Shown here: piece by piece, positions 21,242-33,860 of the stretch
Layout: every line of letters starts with the position of its first letter
How positions within the stretch are numbered: the first letter of the stretch is position 1
Assembly: GCA_040954595.2 (NCBI GenBank)
Contig: CM082588.2
Coordinates: forward strand, 11,718,001 to 11,782,000
Reading direction: 5' to 3'
Length of the DNA stretch: 64,000 bases
Source of the DNA: Balanoglossus misakiensis
Taxonomy: Eukaryota; Hemichordata
Made by a program: the position numbers and the translations under genes
Notes under the pieces: generated by a model
Told to the model about the DNA's origin: nothing
The model's database searches: none
Seen by the model: the letters and a program-made list of their open reading frames with translations, nothing else

Positions 21242-23290
21242 TTCAATACTACATTTATTAGATATCAGCTAATTTTGGACAATCATCTAAAATCTAAATC
21301 ATTTTTTCATATTTGGATATCTGGTGATGTATGAAATTTCCATTATATGTAAAAATGGTGCTGATTATAAAAAAATGCACTCTGAATGAGGTTATTTAAT
21401 ACAAAATTGCGTTTTATTCGTTTTTGCACCAAAAAGGTCATTTTTAGGCCAAACATTCTTTATTTTTTTTAATTCGGTGACCTGATCATATATAAACAAT
21501 TGCTTGTATGTTAAAAGTTTTTATGACTTTTAAAAGCAGTGACACTGGCGGCATTCAACACGAAAATAACAATTTTAGCCATAATTTGGTCAAAATGGTA
21601 AATTTTTTAAAATTACAAAAAATACCTGTTTTCTACATTTTCGGAAATCTGATGGAGTATAGAATGCTCTTCGTATGTATATATCGATACAAATTCCACA
21701 AAAGACCGTCTAATTTGGCTCACTGCAGACAAAATTGCGTTTTACCAAATTTTCCTTGAAAATGTCATTTTTAGAAAAAATAATAAAAAACCTTTGTTCT
21801 TCGAATTTAGTGCCTGATCATATATGACATGTTGATTGTATGTTAAAACTTTCGACCACTCCAAAAATGCAGAGATATTGACGGAATTCAAGAAAAAATA
21901 GCCATTTTGGCCATATTTTGACAAAAATGGTAATTTTTTAAAAAATCATAAAAAATTAACTCTTTTCTTCATTTTCGGAAATATTATGGAGCATGAAGTG
22001 TCGTTCTCTTGTAAAAAGTGCTGCAAATTCCAGAAAAGGCGGTATAATTTGAATGACCCAAGACAAAATTACCATTTTCGACTTTTTTTCGAAAAATTGT
22101 CTTGTTTTACAAAATAAATAAGAATAAATTCTTTTCTTAGTTTCAAACGGGTAGAGATACTTTACACACGGGTTTTCTAACATTGAATTCCCGTTCATCA
22201 ACTCAGATTTCCTACAGCACAAGTCGGCTAAAACCCTGACACTCTAGAGCAGAAACAGTTGCACACTGGTAACGTTGAAAAAGTCGATTTTTCTACGGCC
22301 TGGCTCGGCTAAATCTCCGTCACAATATGACAGACACTAGCGTAAGTTAGCAACGGTGATCAAGTCAGATTTTCTACGGCATAGCTCGGATAAAGCCCCG
22401 GCACTCTAGAGCAGAAACACGCGTACAGAGACCACGTTGATCAAGTCTGATCTCCTACGGCTTGGCTCGACTAAAACCCCGACACACTATGACAGACACT
22501 AGCGTTCGTTAGCAACGTTGATCAAGTCAGATTTCCTACGGCATGGCTTGGCTAAAGCCCTGGCACTCTAGAGCAGAAACACGCGTACAGAGACCACGTT
22601 GATCTACTCACATTTCCTTCGGCCTGGCACGGCTGATGCCCCGGCATTATATATAGGACACAGACTGGCGTAAGTTAACAACGGTAATCACGTCGGGTTT
22701 CCTACGGCCTGGCTCAGATGAAGCCCCGGCACTCTAGAGCAGAAACAGGCGTACAGTGACCACGTTGATCAAGTCAGATTTCCTACGGCGTGACTCGGCT
22801 GGTGCACCGGCTCTATATGACACAGACTGGCGTAAGTTATCAACGGTGATTACGTCGGATTTCCTACGGCCTGGTTTAGCTGAAGCCCCGGCACTTTAGA
22901 GCGGAAACACGCGTACATTGACCACGATGATCAAGTCAGATCTCCTACGGCCTGGCTCGACTAAACCCCGGCACACCATGACAGACACTAGCGTTCGTTA
23001 GCAACGGTGATCAAGTCGGATTTCTTTCGGCCTGGCTCTGCAAAAGACCCGACACATTAGTACAAAGACGTTGGCTAAGTCGGGCAAACCGAAGAGGGAA
23101 AGTCACAGCCGGTCAACACTCGACATTTGGTCGGGTAGGACTGCATTATTGCCTGTCAATTTATAGAGAAAGCCCGAATTTAACCAGGGCGTTTCAAACA
23201 CCGACGTTAGTTGGGGGCACGGCCTGCAGTACTGCCGGGTAAGCTGACATCGGCGTACCGCATATAATGTAGGGGGGGGGGACAGAACGG
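21242..23290 (+). repeat. Satellite unit 10 (2049 bp)
   Basis: Eleven 81-bp subrepeats start at 22194. Diagnostic variants are CAGCACAAGTCGG in the first copy, ATAGCTCGGATAAAG in the third, CTCAGATGAAG in the C-type copy and TTTACACACG before the array. All recur in units 27 and 28, 36 kb away (matching positions differ by 35,940 for unit 27), so this lineage is represented at both sides of the window. The head (GGTGATG) is like that of unit 3. G tract 10. Confidence 0.94.
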
Positions 23291-25343
23291 TTCATTACTA
23301 CATTTATTAAATATCAGCTAATTTTGGACAATCATCTAAAATCTAAATCATGTTTTCATATTTGGATATCTGATGATGTATGAAATTTCCATTATATGTA
23401 AAAATGGTGCTGATTATAAAAAATGCACTCTGAATGAGCTGATTTAATACAAAATTGCGTTTTATTCGTTTTTGCACCAAAAAGGTCATTTTTAGGCAAA
23501 ACATTCTTTATTTTTTTAATTCGGTGACCGGATCATATATAAACAATTGCTTGTATGTTGAAAATTTTTATGACTTTTAAAAGCAGTGACACTGGCGGCA
23601 TTCAACACGAAAATAACAATTTTAGCCACAATTTGGTCAAAATGGTAAATTTTTGAAAATTACAAAAAATACCTGTTTTCTACATTTTCGGAAATCTGAT
23701 GGAGTATAGAATGCTCTTCGTATATATATATCGATACCAATTCCACAAAAGACCGTCTAATTTGGCTCACTGCAGACAAAATTGCGTTTTACCAAATTTT
23801 CCTTGAAAATGTCATTTTTAGAAAAATAAAATAAAAAAACCTTCGTTCTTCGAATTTAGTGCCCTGATCATATATGACATGTTGATTGTATGTTAAAACT
23901 TTCGACCACTCCAAAAATGCAGAGATATTGACGGAATTCAAGAAAAAATAGCCATTTTGGCCATATTTTGACAAAATGGTACATTTTTAAAAAATCATAA
24001 AAAATAAAACTCTTTTCTTCATTTTCGGAAATATTATGGAGCATGAAGTGTCGTTCTCTTGTAAAAAGTGCTGCAAATTCCAGAAAATGTGGTATAATTT
24101 GAATCACCCAAGACAAAATTACCATTTTCGACTTGTTTTCGAAAAATTGTCTTTTTTACAAAATAAATAAGAATAAATTCTTTTCTTAGTTTCAAACGGG
24201 TAGAGATACTTTCCACACGGGTTTTCTAACATTGAATTCCCGTTCATCAACTCAGATTTCCTACAGCATAAGTCGGCTAAAACCCTGACACTCTAGAGCA
24301 GAAACAGTTGCACACTGATAACGTTGAACAAGTCGATTTTTCTACGGCCTGGCTCGGCTAAATCTCGTCACAATATGACAGACACTAGCGTACGTTAGCA
24401 ACGGTGATCAAGTCAGATTTTCAACGGCATGGGTTGGATAAAGCGCCGGCACTCTAGAGCAGAAACACGCGTACAGAGACCACGTTGATCAAGTCTGATC
24501 TCCTACGGCTTGGCTCGACTAAAACCCCGGCACACTATGACAGACACTAGCGTTCGTTAGCAACGTTGATCAAGTCAGATTTCCTACGGCATGGCTTTGC
24601 TAAAGCCCTGACACTCTAGAGCAGAAACACGCGTACAGAGACCACGTTGATCTACTCACATTTCCATCGGCCTGGCACGGCTGATGCCCCGGCACTATAT
24701 ATAGGACACAGACTGGCGTAAGTTAACAACGGTGATTACGTCGGATTTCCTACGGCCTGGTTTAGCTGAAGCCCCGGCACTTTAGAGCGGAAACACGCGT
24801 ACATTGACCACGTTGATCAAGTCAGATTTCCTTCGGCGTGACTCGGCTGGTGCACCGGCTCTATATGACACAGACTGGCGTAAGTTATCAACGGTGATTA
24901 CGTCGGATTTCCTACGGCCTGGTTTAGCTGAAGCCCCGGCACTTTAGAGCGGAAACACGCGTACATTGACCACGATGATCAAGTCAGATCTCCTACAGCC
25001 TGGCTCGACTAAAACCCCGGCACACCATGACAGACACTAGCGTTCGTTAGCAACGGTGATCAAGTCGGATTTCCTTCGGCCTGGCTCTGCAAAAGACCCG
25101 ACACTCTAGTACAAAGACGTTGGCTAAGTCGGGCAAACCGAAGAGGGAAAGTCACAGCGGGTCAACACTCGACATTTGGTCGGGTAGGACTGCATTATTG
25201 CCTGTCAATTTATAGAGAAAGCCCGAATTTAACCAGAGCGTTTCAAACACCGACGTTAGTTGGGGGCACGGCCTGCAGTACTGCCGGGTAAGCTGACATC
25301 GGCGTACCGCATATAATGTAAGGGGGGGGGGGGGACAGAACGG
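23291..25343 (+). repeat. Satellite unit 11 (2053 bp)
   Basis: Partner of unit 5 at offset 14,901 from about 23,640 on. The first 350-450 bases instead carry unit-3-like variants (TATGTTGAAAATTTTTA) plus private ones (TTCATTACT at the start, GACCGGATC). It is thus a chimera with the switch within the first subrepeats of the AT domain. Eleven 81-bp copies from 24243; G tract 13. Confidence 0.94.
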
Positions 25344-27395
25344 TTCAATACTACATTTATTAGATATCAGCTAATTTTGGACAATCATCTAAAATCTAAA
25401 TCATTTTTTCATATTTGGATATCTGATGATGTATGAAATTTCCATTATATGTAAAAATGGTGCTTATTATAAAACATGTACTCTGAATGAACTGATTTAA
25501 TACAAGATTGCGTTTTATTCGTTTTTGCACCAAAAAGGTCATTTTTAGGCAAAACATTCTTTATATTTTTAATTCGGTGACCTGATCATATATAAACAAT
25601 TGCTTGTATGTTAAAAGTTTTTATGACTTTTAAAAGCAGTGACACTGGCGGCATTCATCACGAAAATAACAATTTTAGCCACAATTTGGTCAAAATGGTA
25701 AATTTTTGAAATTTACAAAAAATACCTGTTTTCTACATTTTCGGAAATCTGATGGAGTGTAGAATGCTCTTCGTATGTATATATCGATACAATTTCCACA
25801 AAAGACCGTCTAATTTGGCTCACTGCAGACAAAATTGCGTTTTACCAAATTTTCCTTGAAAATGTCATTTTTAGAAAAAAAAAAGAAAAAACCTTTGTTC
25901 TTCGAATTTGGTGCCCTGATCATATATGACATGTTGATTGTATGTTAAAACTCTCGACTACTCCAAAAATGCTGAGATATTGACGGAATTCAAGAAAAAT
26001 AGCCATTTTGGCCATATTGTGACAAAAATGGTAAATTTTTGAAAAATCATAAAAAATTAACTCTTTTCTTCATTTTCGGAAATATTATGGAGCATGAAGT
26101 GTCGTTCTCTTGTAAAAAGTGCTGCAAATTCCAGAAAAGGCGGTATAATTTGAATCACGCAAGACAAAATTGCAATTTTTCGACTTTTTTTTCGAAAAAT
26201 TGTCTTTTTTACAAAATAAATAAGAATACATTCTTTTCTTAGTTTCAAACGGGTAGAGATACTTTCCAAACGGGTTTTCTAACATTGAATTCCCGTTCAT
26301 CAACTCAGATTTCCTACAGCATAAGTCGGATAAAACCCTGACACTCTAGAGCAGAAACAGTTGCACACTGGTAACGTTGAACAAGTCGATTTTTCTACGG
26401 CCTGGCTCGGCTAAATCTCCGTCACAATATGACAGACACTAGCGTACGTTAGCAACGGTGATCAAGTCAGATTTTCTACGGCATGGGTTGGATAAAGCCC
26501 CGGCACTTTAGAGCAGAAACACGCGTACAGAGACCACGTTGATCAAGTCTGATCTCCTACGGCTTGGCTCGACTAAAACCCCGGCACACTATGACAGACA
26601 CTAGCGTTCGTTAGCAACGTTGATCAAGTCAGATTTCCTACGGCATGGCTTGGCTAAAGCCCTGGCACTCTAGAGCAGAAACACGCGTACAGAGACCACG
26701 TTGATCTTCTCACATTTCCTTCGGCCTGGCACGGCTGATGCCCCGGCACTATATATAGGACACAAACTGGCGTAAGTTAACAACGGTAATCACGTCGGGT
26801 TTCCTACGGCCTGGCTCAGCTGAAGCCCCGGCACTCTAGAGCAGAAACAGGCGTACATTGACCACGTTGATCAAGTCAGATTTCCTACGGCGTGACTCGG
26901 CTGGTGCACCGGCTCTATATGACACAGACTGGCGTAAGTTATCAACGGTGATTACGTCGGATTTCCTACGGCCTGGTTTAGCTGAAGCCCCGGCACTTTA
27001 GAGCGGAAACACGCGTACATTGACCACGATGATCAAGTCAGATCTCCTACGGCCTGGCTCGACTAAAACCCCGGCACACCATGACAGACACTAGCGTTCG
27101 TTAGCAACGGTGATCAAGTCGGATTTCCTTCGGCCTGGCTCTGCAAAAGACCCGACACTCTAGTACAAAGACGTTGGCTAAGTTGGGCAAACCGAAGAGG
27201 GAAAGTCACAGCGGGTCAACACTCGACATTTGTTCCGGTAGGACTGCATTATTGCCTGTCAATTTATAGAGAAAGCCCGAATTTAACCAGGGCGTTTCAA
27301 ACACCGACGTTAGTTGGGGGCACGGCCTGCAGTACTGCCGGGTAAGCTGACATCGGCGTACCGCATATAATGTAGGGGGGGGGGGGACAGAACGG
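25344..27395 (+). repeat. Satellite unit 12 (2052 bp)
   Basis: Partner of unit 6 at offset 14,901, with only scattered single-base differences, for example AATAAGAATACATTC here for AATAAGAATAAATTC, and AAGTCGGATAAAACC in the first 81-bp copy. Both changes also occur in unit 13, which shows that unit 13 took its body from this copy and not from unit 6. Eleven 81-bp copies from 26296; G tract 12. Confidence 0.94.
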
Positions 27396-29450
27396 TTCAA
27401 TACTACATTTATTAGATATCAGCTAATTTTGGACAATCATCTAAAATCTAAATCATTTTTTCATATTTGGATATCTGATGATGTATGAAATTTCCATTAT
27501 ATGTAAAAATGGTGCTGATTATAAAAAATGCACTCTGAATGAGCTGATTTAATACAAAATTGCGTTTTATTCGTTTTTGCACCAAAAAGGTCATTTTTAG
27601 GCAAAACATTCTTTATTTTTTTATTCGGTGACCTGATCATATATAAGCAATTGCTTGCATGTTAAAAGTTTTTATGACTTTTAAAAGCAGTGACACTGGC
27701 GGCATTCAACACGAAAATAACAATTTTAGCCACAATTTGGTCAAAATGGTAATTTTTTGAAAATTACAAAAAATACCTGTTTTCTACATTTTCGGAAATC
27801 TGATGGAGTATAGAATGCTCTTCGTATATATATATCGATACCAATTCCACAAAAGACCGTCTAATTTGGCTCACTGCAGACAAAATTGCGTTTTACCAAA
27901 TTTTCCTTGAAAATGTCATTTTTAGAAAAAAAAAGAAAAAACCTTTGTTCTTCGAATTTGGTGCCCTGATCATATATGACATGTTGATTGTATGTTAAAA
28001 CTCTCGACTACTCCAAAAATGCTGAGATATTGACGGAATTCAAGAAAAATAGCCATTTTGGCCATATTGTGACAAAAATGGTAAATTTTTGAAAAATCAT
28101 AAAAAATTAACTCTTTTCTTCATTTTCGGAAATATTATGGAGCATGAAGTGTCGTTCTCTTGTAAAAAGTGCTGCAAATTCCAGAAAAGGCGGTATAATT
28201 TGAATCACGCAAGACAAAATTGCAATTTTTCGACTTTTTTTTCGAAAAATTGTCTTTTTTACAAAATAAATAAGAATACATTCTTTTCTTAGTTTCAAAC
28301 GGGTAGAGATACTTTCCAAACGGGTTTTCTAACATTGAATTCCCGTTCATCAACTCAGATTTCCTACAGCATAAGTCGGATAAAACCCTGACACTCTAGA
28401 GCAGAAACAGTTGCACACTGGTAACGTTGAACAAGTCGATTTTTCTACGGCCTGGCTCGGCTAAATCTCCGTCACAATATGACAGACACTAGCGTACGTT
28501 AGCAACGGTGATCAAGTCAGATTTTCTACGGCATGGGTTGGATAAAGCCCCGGCACTCTAGAGCAGAAACACGCGTACAGAGACCACGTTGATCAAGTCT
28601 GATCTCCTACGGCTTGGCTCGACTAAAACCCCGGCACACTATGACAGACACTAGCGTTCGTTAGCAACGTTGATCAAGTCAGATTTCCTACGGCATGGCT
28701 TGGCTAAAGCCCTGGCACTCTAGAGCAGAAACACGCGTACAGAGACCACGTTGATCTTCTCACATTTCCTTCGGCCTGGCACGGCTGATGCCCCGGCACT
28801 ATATATAGGACACAAACTGGCGTAAGTTAACAACGGTAATCACGTCGGGTTTCCTACGGCCTGGCTCAGCTGAAGCCCCGGCACTCTAGAGCAGAAACAG
28901 GCGTACATTGACCACGTTGATCAAGTCAGATTTCCTACGGCGTGACTCGGCTGGTGCACCGGCTCTATATGACACAGACTGGCGTAAGTTATCAACGGTG
29001 ATTACGTCGGATTTCCTACGGCCTGGTTTAGCTGAAGCCCCGGCACTTTAGAGCGGAAACACGCGTACATTGACCACGATGATCAAGTCAGATCTCCTAC
29101 GGCCTGGCTCGACTAAAACCCCGGCACACCATGACAGACACTAGCGTTCGTTAGCAACGGTGATCAAGTCGGATTTCCTTCGGCCTGGCTCTGCAAAAGA
29201 CCCGACACTCTAGTACAAAGACGTTGGCTAAGTTGGGCAAACCGAAGAGGGAAAGTCACAGCGGGTCAACACTCGACATTTGTTCCGGTAGGACTGCATT
29301 ATTGCCTGTCAATTTATAGAGAAAGCCCGAATTTAACCAGGGCGTTTCAAACACCGACGTTAGTTGGGGGCACGGCCTGCAGTACTGCCGGGTAAGCTGA
29401 CATCAGCGTACCGCATATAATGTAGGGGGGGGGGGGGGGAAACAGAACGG
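27396..29450 (+). repeat. Satellite unit 13 (2055 bp, chimera)
   Basis: The head (to about 27,900) has the unit 5/11 variants AAGCAATTGCTTGCATG and TATATATATCGATACC. From about 27,930 the body equals unit 12 at a spacing of 2,050, and the end (CATCAGCGTACC) equals that of unit 6. The first block has no equivalent unit, so this one was added to the second block by unequal exchange. Eleven 81-bp copies from 28346; the 15-G tract is one of the two longest in the window. Confidence 0.94.
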
Positions 29451-31817
29451 TTCAATACTACATTTATCAGATATCAGCTAATTTTTGACAATCATCTAAA
29501 ATGTAAATCATCTTTTCATATTTGGATATCTGATGATGTATGAAATTTCCATTATATGTAAAAATGGTGCTGATTATAAAAATGCACTCTGAATGAGCTG
29601 ATTTAATACAAAATTGCGTTTTATTCGTTTTTGCACCAAAAAGGTCATTTTTAGTCAAAACATTCTTTATTTTTTTAATTCGGTGACCTTATCATATATA
29701 AACAATTGCTTGTATGTTAAAATTTTTTATGACTTTTAAAAGCAATGACACTGGCGGCATTCAACACGAAAATAACAATTTTAGCCACAATTCGGTCAAA
29801 ATGGTAAATTTTTGAAAATTACAAAAAATACCTGTTTTCTACATTTTCGGAAATCTGATGGAGTATAGAATGCTCTTCGTATGTATATATCGATACAAAT
29901 TCCACAAAAGACCGTCTAATTTGGCTCACTGCAGACAAAATTGAGTTTTACCAAATTTTCCTTGAAAATGTCATTTTTAGAAAAAAAAATAAAAAACCTT
30001 TGTTCTTCGAATTTAGTGCCTGATCATATATGACATGTTGATTGTATGTTAAAACTTTCGACCACTCCAAAAATGCTGAGATATTGACGGAATTCAAGAA
30101 AAAATAGCCATTTTGGCCATATTTTGACAAAAATGGTAAATTTTTAAAAAATCATAAAAAATTAACTCTTTTCTTCATTTTCGGAAATATTATAGAGCAT
30201 GAAGTGTCGTTCTCTTGTAAAAAGTGCTGCAAATTCCAGAAAAGGCGGCATAATTTGAATCACCCAAGACAAAATTACCATTTTCGACTTTTTTTCGAAA
30301 TATTGTTTTTTTTACAAAATAAATAAGAATAAATTCTTTTCTTAGTTCCAAACGGGTAGAGATACTTTCCACACGGATTTCTAACATTGAATTCCCGTTC
30401 ATCAACTCAGATTTCCTACAAGTCGGCTAAAACCCTGACACTCTAGAACAGAAACAGTTGCACACTGGTAACGTTGAACAAGTCGATTTTTCTACGGCCT
30501 GGCTCGGCTAAATCTCCGTCACAATATGACAGACACTAGCGTAGGTTAGCAACGGTGATCAAGTCAGATTTTCTACGGCATGGCTTGGATAAAGCCCCGG
30601 CACTCCAGAGCAGAAACACGCGTACAGAGACCACGCTGATCAAGTCTGATCTCCTACGGCTTGGTTCGACTAAAACCCCGGCACACTATGACAGACACTA
30701 GCGTTCGTTAGCAACGTTGATCAAGTCAGATTTCCTACGGCATGGCTTGGCTAAAGCCCTGGCACGCTAGAGCAGAAACACGCGTACAGAAACCACGTTG
30801 ATCTACTCACATTTCCTTCGGCCTGGCACGGCTGATGCCCCGGCAGTATATATAGGACACAGACTTGCGTAAGTTAACAACGGTAATCACGTCGGGTTTC
30901 CTACGGCCTGGCTCAGCTGAAGCCCCGGCACTCTAGAGCAGAAACAGGCGTACATTGACCACGTTGATCAAATCAGATTCCTACGGCGTGACTCCGCTGG
31001 TGCACCGGCTCTATATGACACAGACTGGCGTAAGTTATCAACGGTGATTACGTCGGATTTCCTACGGCCTGGTTCAGCTCAAGCCCCGGCACTTTAGAGC
31101 GGAAACACGCGTACATTGACCACGATGATCAAGTCAGATCTCCTACGGCTTGGCTCGACTAAAACCCCGGCACACTATGACAGACACTAGCGTTCGTTAG
31201 CAACGTTGATCAATTCAGATTTCCTACGGCATGGCTTGGCTAAAGCCCTGGCATTCTAGAGCAGAAACACGCGTACAGAGACCACATTGATCTACTCACA
31301 TTTCCTTAGGCCTGGCACGGCTGATGCCCCGCACTATATATAGGACACAGACTGGCGTAAGTTATCAACGGTGATTACGTCGGATTTCCTACGGCCTGGT
31401 TTAGCTGAAGCCCCGGCACTTTAGAGCGGAAACACGCGTACATTGACCACGATGATCCAGTCAGATCTCCTACGGCCTGGCTCGACTAAAACCCCGGCAC
31501 ACCATGACAGACACTAGCGTTCGTTAGCAACGGTGATCAAGTCGGATTTCCTTCGGCCTGGCTCTGCAAAACACCCGACACTCTAGTACAAAGACGTTGG
31601 CTAAGTCGGGCAAACCGAAGAGGGAAAGTCACAGCGGGTCAACACTCGACATTTGTTCCGGTAGGACTACATTATTGCCTGTCAATTTATAGAGAAAGCC
31701 CGAATTTAACCAGGGCGTTTCAAACACCGACGTTAGTTGGGGGCACGGCCTGCAGTACTGACGGGTAAGCTGACATCGGCGTACCGCATTTAATGTAGGG
31801 GGGGGGGAACAGAACGG
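29451..31817 (+). repeat. Satellite unit 14 (2367 bp)
   Basis: Partner of unit 7 at offset 16,956, including TTTTTGACAATC, TAGTCAAAAC, ATTGAGTTTTACC and the TATAGAGCATGAAG variant. Fifteen 81-bp copies start at 30398. The few differences include CACGCTAGAG for CACTCTAGAG and GGTTCAGCTC for GGTTTAGCTC. Its G tract has 10 bases where unit 7 has 13, so tract length changes faster than the rest of the unit. Confidence 0.94.
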
Positions 31818-33860
31818 TTCAATACTATATTTATTAGATATCAGCTACTTTTGGACAATCATCTAAAATCTAAATAATTTTTTCATATTTGGATATCTGA
31901 TGATGGATGAAATTTCCATTATATGTAAAAATGGTGCTGATTATAAAAAATGCACTCTGAATGAGCTGATTTAATACAAAATTGCGTTTTATTCGTTTTT
32001 GCACCAAAAAGGTCATTTTTAGGGAAACATTCTTTATTCTTTAAATTCGGTGACCTGATCATATATAAACAATTGCTTGTATGTTAAAAGTTTTAATGAC
32101 TTTTAAAAGCAGTGACACTGGCGGCATTCAACACGAAAATAACAATTTTAGCCACAATTCGGTCAAAATGGTAATTTTTTGAAAATTACAAAAAATACCT
32201 GTTTTCTACATTTTCGGAAATCTGATGGAGTATAGAATGCTCTTCGTATACATATATCGATACAAATTCCACAAAAAACGGCCAATTTGGCTCACTGCAG
32301 ACAAAATTGCGTTTTACCAAATTTTCCTTGAAAATGTCATTTTTAGAAAAAAAAATAAGAAAAACCTTTGTTCTTCGAATTTGGTGCCCTGATCATATAT
32401 GACATGTTGATTGTATGTTAAAACTTTCGACCACTCCAAAAATGCAGAGATATTGACGGAATTCAAGAAAAAATAGCCATTTTGGCCATATTTTGACAAA
32501 AATGGTAAATTTTTAAAAAATCATAAAAAATTAACTCTTTTCTTCATTTTCGGAAATATTATGGAGCATGCAGTGTCGTTCTCTTGTAAAAAGTGCTGCA
32601 AATTCCAGAAAAGGCGGTATAATTTGAAACACCCAAGACAAAATTACCATTTTCGACTTTTTTTCGAAATATTGTTTTTTTACAAAATAAATAAGAATAA
32701 ATTCTTTTCTTAGTTCCAAACGGGTAGAGATACTTTCCACACGGATTTCTAACATTGAATTCCCGTTCATCAACTCAGATTTCCTACAAGTCGGCTAAAA
32801 CCCTGACACTCTAGAACAGAATCAGTTGCACACTGGTAACGTTGAACAAGTCGATTTTTCTACGGCCTGGCTCGGCTAAATCTCCGTCACAATATGACAG
32901 ACACTAGCGTAGGTTAGCAACGGTGATCAAGTCAGATTTTCTACGGCATGGCTTGGATAAAGCCCCGGCACTCCAGAGCAGAAACACGCGTACAGAGACC
33001 ACGCTGATCAAGTCTGATCTCCTACGGCTTGGTTCGACTAAAACCCCGGCACACTATGACAGACACTAGCGTTCGTTAGCAACGTTGATGAAGTCAGATT
33101 TCCTACGGCATGGCTTGGCTAAAGCCCTGGCACTTTAGAGCAGAAACACGCGTACAGAAACCACGTTGATCTACTCACATTTCCTTCGGCCTGGCACGGC
33201 TGATGCCCCGGCAGTATATATAGGACACAGACTTGCGTAAGTTAACAACGGTAATCACGTCGGGTTTCCTACGGCCTGGCTCAGCTGAAGCCCCGGCACT
33301 CTAGAGCAGAAACAGGCGTACATTGACCACGTTGATCAAATCAGATTCCTACGGCGTGACTCGGCTGGTGCACTGGCTCTATATGACACAGACTGGCGTA
33401 AGTTATCAACGGTGATTACGTCGGATTTCCTACGGCCTGGTTTAGCTGAAGCCCCGGCACTTTAGAGCGGAAACACGCGTACATTGACCACGATGATCCA
33501 GTCAGATCTCCTACGGCCTGGCTCGACTAAAACCCCGGCAAACCATGACAGACACTAGCGTTCGTTAGCAACGGTGATCAAGTCGGATTTCCTTCGGCCT
33601 GGCTCTGCAAAACACCCGACACTCTAGTACAAAGACGTTGGCTAAGTCGGGCAAACCGAAGAGGGAAAGTCACAGCGGGTCAACACTCGACATTTGTTCC
33701 GGTAGGACTACATTATTGCCTGTCAATTTATAGAGAAAGCCCGAATTTAACCAGGGCGTTTCAAACACCGACGTTAGTTGTGGGCACGGCCTGCAGTACT
33801 GACGGGTAAGCTGACATCGGCGTACCGCATTTAATGTAGGGGGGGGGGGGAACAGAACGG
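31818..33860 (+). repeat. Satellite unit 15 (2043 bp)
   Basis: The AT domain is partnered with unit 8 at offset 16,952 (GATGGATGAAAT, GCATGCAGTG). The 81-bp array has eleven copies from 32766, six fewer than unit 8, but its final copies carry the same rare variants (GATGATCCAG, GGCAAACCATG, GTTGTGGGCAC). The difference is therefore internal loss here or gain in unit 8 of three 162-bp dimers. G tract 12. Confidence 0.94.
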
